Shown here piece after piece: positions 6,879 through 15,266 of a stretch of 25,190 nt of DNA (the first letter of the stretch is position 1; each line of letters opens with the position of its first letter). A program made the translations under genes and the position numbers. A model generated the notes under the pieces. The model was not told the DNA's origin. It did no database searches and saw nothing but the letters and a program-made list of their open reading frames with translations. The DNA lies in assembly GCA_036266155.1 (NCBI GenBank), contig DATANR010000105.1, forward strand, positions 1 through 25,190, written 5' to 3'. This stretch comes from SIAJ01 sp036266155. Its GTDB lineage: Bacteria > Planctomycetota > Planctomycetia > Gemmatales > Gemmataceae.

Positions 6879-8380
6879 ACGCGGTCGACAAGGTGACCAT
6901 CCGGAAACTGCCGACCGGAGTGCCCGGCCTCGACGAGATCCTCGGCGGCGGGCTCCCGGAGTACTCGTTCAACATCATTGCGGGATCGCCCGGCGGCGGC
7001 AAGACGACGCTGGCGCATCAGATCGTGTTCGCCAACGCCACTCCAGAGCGGCCGGCGCTGTACTTTACCGTGCTGGGTGAACCGGCCTTGAAGATGCTTC
7101 GCTACCAGCAGCAGTTCACGTTCTTCGACCCAACCAAGCTGAACACGGCCGTCCGCTTCATCAACCTCAGTCAGATCGTGCTGGAAAACGACCTGGAAGG
7201 CGTCCTGAACGAGATTGTTCGCGAGGTTGAGTCGGCGAACCCCGCCATCGTGGTGGTGGACTCGTTCCGGACCGTCGTCCGCAAGTCCGCCGGCGCCACC
7301 GGCGAGGCGGAACTCCAGGGGTTCGTACAGCGGCTCGCCCTCCACCTGACGAGTTGGCAGGCGACGACCTTCCTGATCGGCGAGTACACCGAGGGCGAGA
7401 TCCGCGACAACCCGGTGTTCACGGTCGCCGACGGCCTTTACTGGCTGTATCAGCAGGTCGAGCGGAACTCGATCGTCCGCAAGTTGCAAATCATGAAGCT
7501 CCGGGGCCAGGCCTCCGTTCCGGGGTTGCACACGTTTCGCATCACCTCCGATGGCGTGCAGGCGTTTCCCCGGACCTTCGGCCTCTCCGGGCGGGCCGAC
7601 AAGGTGCCGAATCGCCGACGGCTCTCGAGTGGAGTCGCCGGACTCGACGCATTGCTCGGCGGTGGCATTCCCGAGGGCGATAGCCTGCTAGTGGCCGGGC
7701 CATCGGGGACCGGAAAATCGGTCCTGGCGACCCAGTTCATCGCCGAGGGGCTTCGTCACGGCGAGCCGGGCATCGTCGCCATCTTCGAGGAACGTCCGGA
7801 GGAGTATGCCGACCGCGCCGCCCATCTCGGCATGGACTTCGCGACGCCGCAGCAAGCCGACAAGCTCAACATCATCTACCTCCGGCCGCTCGATCTCTCG
7901 GTCGACGAGACGATGCGCGAAATCCTCGACGCCGTCGAGCGGACAGGAGCCAAGCGCGTGGTCATCGATTCGCTGGCGGGGTTCGAAATGGCGCTGGCCC
8001 CCAGCTTTCGCACGGACTTCCGCGAATCGCTTTATCGCATGATCGGCGCACTGACGCGAACGGGCGTCACGATTTTGACAACCGTCGAAGTGGTCGAGAC
8101 CTTTACCGAGCTAGCGCTTAGCCCCTATTCGATTTCATTTTTGAGCGACGACATCATTCGATTGCGCTATGTCGAAATCGAAGGTCAACTCCGCAAGGTG
8201 CTCATGGTCGTCAAGATGCGGGCCGGCGACCACAGCAAGGACATCCGCGAATATGAGATCACACCAAAGGGAGTCCGTGTGGGCGAGCGGCTCACGGGCT
8301 ATCACGGCCTGATCACCGGCGTTCCCGAGCCTCTGCAAAACCGCGAAACAGGCTCCCGCACGGCCAGCCGAATGGAATAA
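6875..8380 (+). CDS. Two-domain KaiC-like RecA-fold ATPase
   Basis: The 501-aa protein has two RecA/KaiC domains, close to the length of cyanobacterial KaiC (about 519). Domain 1 (about residues 8-240) has Walker A GSPGGGKTT (37-45) and Walker B IVVVDS with Asp129. Domain 2 (about 245-475) has Walker A GPSGTGKS (275-282), the catalytic pair Glu305-Glu306 and Walker B Asp365. In domain 1 the matching pair is not intact (TVLGEP). By hand alignment the KaiC phosphosites Ser431/Thr432 fall on Ser421/Phe422, so a classical phosphorylation cycle is doubtful. No kaiA or kaiB is in the window. It starts inside the upstream stop (ATGA) and is followed after eight bases by a hybrid kinase, suggesting a sensory ATPase partner for that kinase rather than a true clock. 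Confidence 0.92.
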   Translation: MNAVDKVTIRKLPTGVPGLDEILGGGLPEYSFNIIAGSPGGGKTTLAHQIVFANATPERPALYFTVLGEPALKMLRYQQQFTFFDPTKLNTAVRFINLSQIVLENDLEGVLNEIVREVESANPAIVVVDSFRTVVRKSAGATGEAELQGFVQRLALHLTSWQATTFLIGEYTEGEIRDNPVFTVADGLYWLYQQVERNSIVRKLQIMKLRGQASVPGLHTFRITSDGVQAFPRTFGLSGRADKVPNRRRLSSGVAGLDALLGGGIPEGDSLLVAGPSGTGKSVLATQFIAEGLRHGEPGIVAIFEERPEEYADRAAHLGMDFATPQQADKLNIIYLRPLDLSVDETMREILDAVERTGAKRVVIDSLAGFEMALAPSFRTDFRESLYRMIGALTRTGVTILTTVEVVETFTELALSPYSISFLSDDIIRLRYVEIEGQLRKVLMVVKMRAGDHSKDIREYEITPKGVRVGERLTGYHGLITGVPEPLQNRETGSRTASRME

Positions 8381-8388
8381 GGTAGGTC

Positions 8389-10023
8389 ATGCACACGCCA
8401 CTCGACCTTGACACCGACGAACAGTCACCGACGATTCAGCGACTCTGTCGCTATTTATCCGAGCGGTCCGCGCAGCCCATGGTCGCCGTTAACGGCTTGA
8501 CGCATGTCGTGGATTACCTCAATCCAGCTTTCGCGCGTCTCGTCGGCCGATCACGGAACGACCTGATCGGTCGACCGTTCGCCGAGGCAGTTCCCGAAGG
8601 GGCCGCCAACGGATGTCTGGCGCTGCTCGACCGCGTCTATCGCACCGGGACGCCGGAACTGCTGCCCGAGCAGGAGCATCGCCAAACGTTGCCGCGGCCC
8701 GTGTTCTGGTCGTACAGCGTCTGGGCCATCCTCGACGCAGCCGAACGGCCGGCGGGCGTCATGATCCAGGTGACCGACGTCACAGAGACCGCCATCTTCC
8801 GGCGGCAATCGGTCGCGATGAACGAATCGCTTCTCGTCTCCGGGCTCCGCCAAGAAGAGTTGACCGAAGTCGGCAAGGTAATCACCACACAAATGCGCGC
8901 CGCCGTGCAAACCCGCGATCACTTCCTCGCCGTGTTGAGTCATGAACTCCGCAACCCGCTCACCGCGATGCGGACGGGACTGGAACTCCTCAGGCTGGCC
9001 AAGAATGACCCGGCAACGGCCGAGAATTCCCGCGCGATGATGGAGCGGCAGTTCAAGCAAATGGTGCGGCTGGTGGACGACCTGCTCGATATCAGCCGGA
9101 TCGCGACGGGCAAACTCGAGCTGCGCAAGGAGCGCGTGGAACTCGCGGCGGTGCTCCGGGATGCCGTGGAGGCAAGTCGCCCCCTCATCGACGGGGGCGG
9201 CCACGTGCTGACCGTCACGCTGCCGCCGGACCCAATCCTGGTGGATGCTGACCCGACCCGCCTCGGCCAGGTCTTTCTGAACCTGTTGAACAACGCGGCC
9301 AAGTACAGCGAACGCGGCGGGCAAATCTGGTTGTCGGTCGAGCGCGACAACAGTGAGGTCGTTGTGCGCATCCGGGATAGTGGAGTCGGCATCCCGGCCA
9401 AAGATTTGCCGCATATCTTCGACGTGTTCGTGCAAGTGGATTCGTCGTGGCAGCGCACCCAGGGCGGCTTGGGCATCGGGCTGTCGCTGGTCAAGGAGTT
9501 TGTCGGTCTGCACGGCGGCCGGGTCGAGGCGCGCAGCGATGGGCCCGGACGAGGCAGCGAATTTGTCGTCCGCGTGCCGATGGCCAGCGAAGCCGCTCCC
9601 GGCAGCGCGACGACGGCCCTTCCGGAAAAGGTCCGCGGACCGCAGCGCCGCATTGTCATCGTGGATGACAACCGTGATGCGGCCGAGTCGCTCGCGATGC
9701 TGCTCGGGTATTTGGGGCACAAGGTGCGGACGGCCTACGATGGAGAAGCGGGTATCGCAGCGGCAGCGGAGTTCCGCCCCCAGGTCGTCCTGATGGATAT
9801 CGGCATGCCCGGAATCAGCGGCAATGACGCGGCCCGCCGTATTCGGATGGAGCCCTGGGGGGCCGACATCTTCCTGGTGGCTCTGACCGGATGGGGCACG
9901 GACACGGACCGCCAGGGGACGCACGATGCCGGCTTTGACCGGCACCTGGTCAAGCCGGTGGAAATCCAAAACCTGACGCGGCTGCTGGGCGAGTTGCCGA
10001 TTGCTTTGGACGAATCGAATTGA
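8389..10023 (+). CDS. PAS hybrid histidine kinase with C-terminal receiver
   Basis: This 544-aa soluble kinase has a PAS domain (about residues 22-135), a coiled connector, and a HisKA domain with the phospho-acceptor His185 in LSHELRNP. A HATPase_c domain follows, with N-box Asn301-Asn302, DSGVGIP (330-336) and GGLGIGL (359-365). A C-terminal receiver (about 420-540) has acidic Asp427-Asp428, phospho-acceptor Asp470 in LMDIGMPG, and Lys522 in VKPVE. All key residues are intact and there is no membrane helix. It lies eight bases after the KaiC-like gene, with AAGGTAGG before its ATG, so it is probably cotranscribed. Its PAS is clearly related to that of the next kinase. The signal is unknown. 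Confidence 0.93.
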   Translation: MHTPLDLDTDEQSPTIQRLCRYLSERSAQPMVAVNGLTHVVDYLNPAFARLVGRSRNDLIGRPFAEAVPEGAANGCLALLDRVYRTGTPELLPEQEHRQTLPRPVFWSYSVWAILDAAERPAGVMIQVTDVTETAIFRRQSVAMNESLLVSGLRQEELTEVGKVITTQMRAAVQTRDHFLAVLSHELRNPLTAMRTGLELLRLAKNDPATAENSRAMMERQFKQMVRLVDDLLDISRIATGKLELRKERVELAAVLRDAVEASRPLIDGGGHVLTVTLPPDPILVDADPTRLGQVFLNLLNNAAKYSERGGQIWLSVERDNSEVVVRIRDSGVGIPAKDLPHIFDVFVQVDSSWQRTQGGLGIGLSLVKEFVGLHGGRVEARSDGPGRGSEFVVRVPMASEAAPGSATTALPEKVRGPQRRIVIVDDNRDAAESLAMLLGYLGHKVRTAYDGEAGIAAAAEFRPQVVLMDIGMPGISGNDAARRIRMEPWGADIFLVALTGWGTDTDRQGTHDAGFDRHLVKPVEIQNLTRLLGELPIALDESN

Positions 10024-10042
10024 GCGAGAAGGAGCCTATCTA

Positions 10043-11281
10043 ATGACTACGGACCGGGATCAGCCCGCTGATCCGTTCGACCAGTCAAACCTGTGTCGAT
10101 CCTTCTCGGAGCGGTCGCCTCTTCCAATGGTTGCGGTCGAGGGCCCGAATCACGTCATTCGCTACGCGAATCCCGACTTCGCCAAGCTCGCCCAGACAAC
10201 TACCGTGGACTTCTTGGGGCATCGGTTCATCGACGTCGTGCCTGAACTTGCCGGCAACGATTGCATGTCCGCTTTAGCGCGCGTGCTCCGCACGGGGTCG
10301 CCGGAGTTCTTGCTGGAACCAGAGCACCATCTCCATTCTCCCAAGAGCTGGTCCTATGTCATGTGGGCCATCCTGGGAACGTCTGGTGTACCGAGCGGGG
10401 TGATGATCCAACTGGCGGACGCAACCGAGGCCGCGGCTCTGCGCCGAAAATCGACCGCAATGATCGAAGCGCTGTTGTTGTCGGCGATTCAACAACACGA
10501 ACTCATCGATACCATCCGGCAGGGGGAATTGGACCGGCGCGAGTTGGAAACACAGATGTTCCAGGCGAAGAAGTTGGAAAGTTTGGGGGTGTTGGCCGAA
10601 GGAATTGCCCATGACCTGAACAATACGCTGACGCCGGTCTTGGGCTTCGCCGAATTGGCCGCCGATGGTTTGCCGACGGACTCCATCGCTGTACCGATGC
10701 TTGATGCCGTCCGGGCAAATGTCCGCCGGGCAACGAAGCTCGTGCAGCAGATCATGGCATACTCAGGCAAGGGCCGGTACGTGATCGGGCCTGTCGACTT
10801 ATCTCGGTTGGTTGAGGAAATGACTGACATGTTAAGAGAGATCGTGTCAAGGAAGATCGATCTCCGCTATGCCCTCGCTTCCCCACTTCCTTTGGTGGAG
10901 GCGGACGCAACGCACCTTCGTCAAGTCATCATAAACCTGGTGACGAACGCTTTCGAAGCGATCGGCGAGGCAGAAGGCACCATCAGCGTGCGCACGGGAG
11001 TTTTACCGGCTGGCCAGCGGACGTATGAAACTCCCAATGATGCTGTCGCTCCCCTCGTGTTCATGGAAGTCGCCGACTCGGGGCTTGGGATCCCTGCAGA
11101 CATCATCGACAAGATCTTCGATCCGTTCTTTACGACGAAGTTCACCGGCCGCGGCCTCGGGCTAGCGGTTGTTCAGGGCATCGCCCGCGCCCATCGCGGG
11201 TCCATCCAGGTCCGTAGTTCGCCGGGCGAAGGCAGTAGCTTCTGCCTACTGCTTCCCAGTTCGACAACGCTCCTCTCGTGA
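10043..11281 (+). CDS. PAS histidine kinase with NtrB-like core, no receiver
   Basis: AAGGAG (10029-10034) sets ATG 10043. The 412-aa soluble protein has a PAS-type sensor (about residues 20-130) that matches the upstream kinase's sensor in order and wording (SERS..PMVAV, a VxRTG(S/T)PE block, WAIL..GVMIQ). It then has a coil (155-180), the H-box His190 in GIAHDLNN, the N-box around Asn302 in NLVTNAFEAI, DSGLGIP (345-351), and the ATP lid with GRGLGLAVV. The core is of the HDLNN (NtrB-like) class, unlike its neighbour's HELRNP class, and no receiver is attached. Any cognate response regulator must be elsewhere, possibly the neighbour's receiver domain. Confidence 0.92.
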   Translation: MTTDRDQPADPFDQSNLCRSFSERSPLPMVAVEGPNHVIRYANPDFAKLAQTTTVDFLGHRFIDVVPELAGNDCMSALARVLRTGSPEFLLEPEHHLHSPKSWSYVMWAILGTSGVPSGVMIQLADATEAAALRRKSTAMIEALLLSAIQQHELIDTIRQGELDRRELETQMFQAKKLESLGVLAEGIAHDLNNTLTPVLGFAELAADGLPTDSIAVPMLDAVRANVRRATKLVQQIMAYSGKGRYVIGPVDLSRLVEEMTDMLREIVSRKIDLRYALASPLPLVEADATHLRQVIINLVTNAFEAIGEAEGTISVRTGVLPAGQRTYETPNDAVAPLVFMEVADSGLGIPADIIDKIFDPFFTTKFTGRGLGLAVVQGIARAHRGSIQVRSSPGEGSSFCLLLPSSTTLLS

Positions 11282-11345
11282 CGAGTCTCACGACCTTCAA
11301 CAGCAGGTCAGCGAGATGCAGCTCTTGCATGGCCAACTCGTTGCC

Positions 11346-11582
11346 CTAATCGTTTTGGCCGAAAACATCGCCACCGCCGGCACGAATCCGAATTAGGGTC
11401 GCACCCCCGCGGGCCAGACGGAAGGCGTCCCCGCCCAGGCAGCAGGCCCGCTCAAATCCCCCGGCCCCGATCCGTCGGGCCGTTACCGGCCCGGCTGCCG
11501 GGACCGACGCCGCGTACACTCGCAACTCGTACTCCCACCCGGCGGTATCTCGCGCCCGGAACGTTTCCCACAAGTCGCCCAT
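11346..11582 (-). CDS. Hypothetical 78-aa protein
   Basis: AGGAGG lies just upstream of the minus-strand ATG complementary to 11580-11582, a strong ribosome binding site. The 78-aa product starts MGDLWETFRARDTAGWEYELRVY and reads as a compact beta-rich protein ending in a GGATLIRIR strand. It has no signal peptide, and no family is recognised. It is the last gene of the minus-strand block and converges with the histidine kinase gene across 64 bases. Confidence 0.65.
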   Translation of the reverse strand: MGDLWETFRARDTAGWEYELRVYAASVPAAGPVTARRIGAGGFERACCLGGDAFRLARGGATLIRIRAGGGDVFGQND

Positions 11583-11746
11583 GTCCTACCTCCTGGTGAA
11601 TGGCTCCGCGCGGCCCCCTCCCCTTGGCAATCACAGCTCGCCGACTAAGTCTGCCGCAATAAATATCCGGTGGTTCCCGCGGCGGTTGTTAGCCGCCTCA
11701 TGCGGCACGAGTGTCAGTCCGTCGCGGTGAACCGGACAGCCGTGCC

Positions 11747-11971
11747 CTACAGGTCGTTGCCTGGTGGGTCGTCGGGCGGCCGCCAGTACGTAGGGGTGAA
11801 CCACACGTATTGGGATCCGTCCGGGAACCGCCACAGGCGGCCCGCCCAGACTAAGCGCAAGATTTCGCCCTGCGGTGCGATGGCGTCCACAACCACGCTC
11901 TCGGGCGGCATGCCCACGTCGATCGGCGTCCAGTTGGCCACGTCCGCCTCCACCCCTTGCAGTGGGGTCAC
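11747..11971 (-). CDS. Hypothetical 74-aa Trp-rich protein
   Basis: A GTG start four bases after the stop of the phosphatase gene gives a 74-aa product with the segment RLVWAGRLWRFPDGSQYVWF (about residues 39-58), followed by TPTYWRPPDD. The spacing suggests translational coupling, although the ribosome binding site is poor. The Trp- and Tyr-rich strands suggest a small beta domain. No family is recognised. The 164 bases between it and the next small gene hold no clear feature. Confidence 0.5.
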   Translation of the reverse strand: MTPLQGVEADVANWTPIDVGMPPESVVVDAIAPQGEILRLVWAGRLWRFPDGSQYVWFTPTYWRPPDDPPGNDL

Positions 11972-11975
11972 CCTG

Positions 11976-13154
11976 TTACTGGTTCAGCTCCGCCGAAATC
12001 TCGGCGGCCACAATCGACACGTCGTCTTGGGGCCCACCGCCCCCGCACCACTGCTCGACCTCGTCCCGCAAGGCCGCGACGGCCGCCGCCAGCGGGGCGG
12101 CCCTGCCGCGGTCGACCGCAGCCAGCAGCCGGGCGTCGCCGAACGGCTCGCCGGCCGGGCTCATCGCCTCCGGGAGCCCGTCGGAGTACAGGTACAGCCG
12201 GTCCCCGGCGGCCAGCCGCAGTGCGCGCTCGGCGTACGAGCCATCGGCCAAACCGATCGGGTAGCCGGGGCTAACCAGGAGCGCCGGGGGCTCGCCCGTG
12301 GGCAGGTGGATAGGGCCCGGGTGCCCGGCCGAAGTGTACCGGAACTCCCTGGCGGGGACGTCCAGGATGCCGTACATAAGGGTGGCGAACTGGTGGGTTG
12401 CCGGGTCGAACGGGAAGAGCCGGTTCAGCCGTTCGGCCATCTGGGCCGGCGGAGTCACCCCGCCCAGTCCCCGGCCGCGAGCCGGCAGGGTCAAAAGGAC
12501 CCGGCTCATGGCCACGGCCAGAAGGGCGGCCGCCACCCCATGCCCGCTGGCGTCCAGGACGAAGAGCGCGACCCGGCCCTCGTCTAGCTGGACGACGTTG
12601 AGCCCATCGCCTCCGAGTTCGTCGCAGGGCCGATAGGCCCACGCGAAGACCGCTCCGGGCACCTCGGGCGGGTCAGCCGGGAGGTACGCCGCCTGGACGC
12701 GGGCGGCGACCCGCAGGTCCTCGGACATCCGGCGGTGGGCCTCGGCGACCGCCTCCGTCGCCTGGTCAGCCGTTTCTGTGGCCCGGCGGGCCTCCGTCAC
12801 GTCCTCCAACGCCAGGACCAGGAACCCGGCGTGCGGCCCGGGCCGCATCCGGCGGGCGTTGAGCAGCATGACCCGCAAGCCAATACGTGGGAAGTCGTGT
12901 GCCAACTCGAACCCATCGAAGACCGAGTCGGCCGGGACGACATCCTTCAAAAGTGTCCGAAGGGCCGGGCTGTCCCATTGGCCGTTGCCCAGTTCGTAGA
13001 TGAGCCGGCCTTCAGTTTCGGCCGGGGACACCCGAAAGGACCGGTAGAAAGCCCGGTTTGCCGACCGAACCCGCAGGGTGGCGTCAAGGATCAGCAGGGG
13101 CTCGCGGATGGTGTCTACGATGTCCTGGGCGTATGCGGTGCCGTCGTCCGACAT
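11976..13154 (-). CDS. PAS-SpoIIE/PP2C serine phosphatase (RsbU-like)
   Basis: The 392-aa protein has an N-terminal PAS domain (about residues 8-125), a coiled linker (127-155) and a SpoIIE-type PP2C phosphatase domain (about 160-388). Metal-site motifs are mostly kept: GGD with Asp183, LDASGHG with Asp201, YSDGLPEA with Asp325 and the final QDDVS (Asp377-Asp378). The usual GGDxxD is GGDGLN here, so one acidic residue is replaced by Asn. Such enzymes dephosphorylate anti-anti-sigma factors in partner switching, though no such partner is in the window. CAGGGAGA precedes the ATG. Its first 39 bases overlap the end of the secreted-protein gene. The PAS domain closely matches the second PAS of the kinase at 16091. 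Confidence 0.9.
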   Translation of the reverse strand: MSDDGTAYAQDIVDTIREPLLILDATLRVRSANRAFYRSFRVSPAETEGRLIYELGNGQWDSPALRTLLKDVVPADSVFDGFELAHDFPRIGLRVMLLNARRMRPGPHAGFLVLALEDVTEARRATETADQATEAVAEAHRRMSEDLRVAARVQAAYLPADPPEVPGAVFAWAYRPCDELGGDGLNVVQLDEGRVALFVLDASGHGVAAALLAVAMSRVLLTLPARGRGLGGVTPPAQMAERLNRLFPFDPATHQFATLMYGILDVPAREFRYTSAGHPGPIHLPTGEPPALLVSPGYPIGLADGSYAERALRLAAGDRLYLYSDGLPEAMSPAGEPFGDARLLAAVDRGRAAPLAAAVAALRDEVEQWCGGGGPQDDVSIVAAEISAELNQ

Positions 13155-13897
13155 GACATCTCCCTGAGGGGCCCGCGGCTAGCGGCGGTCGGGTCCGCCC
13201 GGGGTGGCGCCCTCGTGCCCACGTCCACGGTTTTCCGGGAGGTCTCCCCAGAGGTGGCCGAAACGAGGGCGTACCCGGCCAGCACGGCCAGGGAGTCCGC
13301 CTCGTGCCGGTCCCCGCGGGTCGACGTGACCCGGGCCTTTAGCAGCCAGGTCGTCCCCCGTGACTCGACGAAGAACACGAACAAGGTCCCGGCCGCTTGG
13401 TCGGCGACCCCCGGCCCGGCCCGGATGTCGATCCGGTACACGTCGAACGGGCCGCTCCGGAACCGGACCGGGACGGTCACCCGGCCCGCCCCGTAGACGG
13501 CCTTCAAAGTCTCGTACTCCTCCCCGTATTCGCCCTTGGCCGGGGTCTCGCGGACCCAGTCGGTCGTCCGGGCGCCGGGGTCGAGTTCGGTCCAGACCAG
13601 GGACGCGACCTGGGCCCGGTCCGAGTGCTGGGCCCCGAGCAGGGTGCTGGATCGCCGGTCGAGCTTACGGGCCGCCGGGTGCGGCGGGATCTCGGTCCAC
13701 CCCGCAGGAACGGTGAAGGACACGCCGGCCGCGTCGTGCACGAACGTCCGCTCGCTCACCCGCCGGATGAGCGTGAGGTCCCGGCGGTCCTCGGACGGCC
13801 GCGTCAGGACATGCTCCTTGGGGTCCTGGCCCCCGGCGGGAAGCGGGCCCAGGGCGGCGATCAGAAAGAGGGTCGGGAGGAGGCGGGTCGGGGACAT
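13115..13897 (-). CDS. Secreted protein of unknown function
   Basis: The 260-aa product has a signal peptide (hydrophobic residues 5-20, cleavage near AGG at 21-23). The mature core (about residues 52-212) starts AGVSFTVPAGWTEIPP and contains alternating strands and a late FVFFVES strand. It resembles small exported stress or PsbP-like folds, but I see no catalytic motif. The last 40 residues are Arg/Thr/Ser-rich and overlap the start of the phosphatase gene by 40 bases, so that tail may be unstructured. AAGG before the ATG supports the start. It probably belongs to the minus-strand operon with the receiver and phosphatase genes. Confidence 0.78.
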   Translation of the reverse strand: MSPTRLLPTLFLIAALGPLPAGGQDPKEHVLTRPSEDRRDLTLIRRVSERTFVHDAAGVSFTVPAGWTEIPPHPAARKLDRRSSTLLGAQHSDRAQVASLVWTELDPGARTTDWVRETPAKGEYGEEYETLKAVYGAGRVTVPVRFRSGPFDVYRIDIRAGPGVADQAAGTLFVFFVESRGTTWLLKARVTSTRGDRHEADSLAVLAGYALVSATSGETSRKTVDVGTRAPPRADPTAASRGPLREMSCRTTAPHTPRTS

Positions 13898-13951
13898 GGC
13901 GGCACCTTGATGACGGATTGGGGCGACCGAGGTTTCGCGGCGGCCCGCTGG

Positions 13952-14182
13952 TCAGCCCTCGCCGCCGACATCCCGCTCGCGGCCGGCGACGAGGGCTAGG
14001 ATGGCGGCCTTGTCGTTGAGGTGGGTAGCCACCACCTCGCACCCGTCGCGGCCGGCGTCGGCCCGGATCCGGTCCGGGTCGGCCGCAGCGGGGTGGACCC
14101 GGAACTCCAGTTCGCCGGCGCGGGCCAAGATGGCCACCCGTTGGCCGAGGCCCAAATCGTCGAGGATGTGCTGCGGGATCAT
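13952..14182 (-). CDS. Hypothetical 76-aa protein
   Basis: GAAGGAAAG precedes the ATG complementary to 14180-14182 and sets the start, although the frame is open further upstream. The 76-aa product begins MIPQHILDDLGLGQRVAI and continues with a strand pattern (RVAILARAGELEFRVHP) and a helical GDKAAILALVAG-like end. The LGLGQRVAILARAGELEFRV stretch vaguely recalls AbrB-type swapped hairpins, but this is not a firm match. It sits 54 bases upstream of the secreted-protein gene. Confidence 0.6.
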   Translation of the reverse strand: MIPQHILDDLGLGQRVAILARAGELEFRVHPAAADPDRIRADAGRDGCEVVATHLNDKAAILALVAGRERDVGGEG

Positions 14183-14353
14183 GTGGCTTTCCTTCGCGAT
14201 GGAACCTTTGCTTGCCGACCGGACCATCCCGCCGGCCCACTCCGGCCTGCCCCGCGGTTCGGCAGGGTGACAGGCCAATGAGGGTAACCGGAGGCGATCG
14301 GTTTCATTCGAGGTTCCGCGACCCGACTGAACGTGCCCAAATCTCAGGCCTGG

Positions 14354-14848
14354 TCACGGCACCGGGCGCTGGCCCTGGCCACCGTCGTCCCGCCAGTGGT
14401 CGTCCTGGGCGGCGTCCTCCCCCTCCCGCCGGTTGATCTCCGCCCGGAGAGCCCGGCCAGCCGCGTCCATGCTGAACGGCTTGCGGAGGACCGCGCCCGT
14501 GTCGAGCAGCCGGAGCCCAGCCTCGGTGTGCCCGCCCAGGTCCCCGCTCATGAAACAGCACCGGAGTTGGGGGTGCAAGGCGCGCAGGGCCGCCAGCGTC
14601 GCCGGCCCGCCCCGCCCGGGCATGCCGACGTCCATCAGAATCAGGTCGATGGGTGGGCGGTTGGCACGGACCAGGTCGGCCGCCTCCTGCCCGTCTGCGG
14701 CCACGGAGACCGTGAACCCTTGCCGCGGCAGGCCAGCAGCCAGGAGCCGGCGCATCCCGGCGTCAGCGTCGACCACCAGAATGCGGTAGCGGGCCGGGGC
14801 GACGGGTATGGCAACGAGGTCCAGCAGCGGTTCGATCTCGTCAATCAT
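14354..14848 (-). CDS. Single-domain response regulator (receiver)
   Basis: The start is the ATG complementary to 14846-14848, with GGGAGG upstream; a TTG two codons earlier is less likely. The 164-aa protein is one CheY-like receiver (about residues 21-135) with the acidic Asp28 pocket in VVDADAG, phospho-acceptor Asp73 in LMDVGMPG, Ser101 in the Thr/Ser position and Lys123 in RKPF. The last 25 residues are charged and probably disordered. There is no output domain. The tail is Glu/Asp/Gln-rich. It may act in phosphorelay with one of the nearby kinases, or control the phosphatase downstream in the same strand block. That is inferred from position only. Confidence 0.88.
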   Translation of the reverse strand: MIDEIEPLLDLVAIPVAPARYRILVVDADAGMRRLLAAGLPRQGFTVSVAADGQEAADLVRANRPPIDLILMDVGMPGRGGPATLAALRALHPQLRCCFMSGDLGGHTEAGLRLLDTGAVLRKPFSMDAAGRALRAEINRREGEDAAQDDHWRDDGGQGQRPVP

Positions 14849-15062
14849 GAACAAGGCCTCCCAGGCGGCCGGGTCCCCCAGCTCCGCCAGGTAGAATTCG
14901 AATATGCGGCGGGCCTCCGAGCAACTCGCACGGACCAGAGGTGTCGTCCGCCGGCCCAGCGCTGCCCGGACGCTTGGCCGGTCACGCCTGTGCCAGAAAG
15001 GGCCATCGTGAACGAGAACGCTTTTACCGCGAACTGCGCATCAAGAGCGGCCTGAAGGACTG

Positions 15063-15266
15063 TCAATGGACGCCAGGTTTCAGTTGCCTTTGCATCTGGC
15101 TAACCACAAGACCCGGGTCACCCAGAATGTCAATAAGCTTCTGCTCCACTTGCTGGCGGGGCGATATGTCAGATCGGCTATCTGCCACAAGAGTCTCGTC
15201 GGACTCCAAAGTCTGTGTGCTCGAACGGGGATTCTGCCTATCTGAAGCGAGAGGAGTTCCGTTCAT
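15063..15266 (-). CDS. Hypothetical 67-aa protein
   Basis: GGGAGG seven bases before the minus-strand ATG (complement of 15264-15266) is a strong ribosome binding site. The 67-aa product has a polar N-terminal half rich in Ser/Thr/Asp, then a helical segment ISPRQQVEQKLIDILGDPG and an end QMQRQLKPGVH. No family is recognised. It is the first gene of the minus-strand block; the 214 bases to the receiver gene contain nothing certain. The overlapping plus-strand frame looks like a shadow. Confidence 0.6.
   Translation of the reverse strand: MNGTPLASDRQNPRSSTQTLESDETLVADSRSDISPRQQVEQKLIDILGDPGLVVSQMQRQLKPGVH

Noticed and set aside
8551..9969. Long antisense open frame opposite the hybrid kinase (and similar ones at 1688-2698 and 6758-7531)
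   Set aside because: These mirror the codon structure of well-supported genes on the other strand, have no domains, and look like high-G+C shadow frames.
14845..15066. Minus-strand 73-aa frame upstream of the receiver gene
   Set aside because: It has only a TTG start, no ribosome binding site, low-complexity Arg/Ser composition, and overlaps the receiver start.
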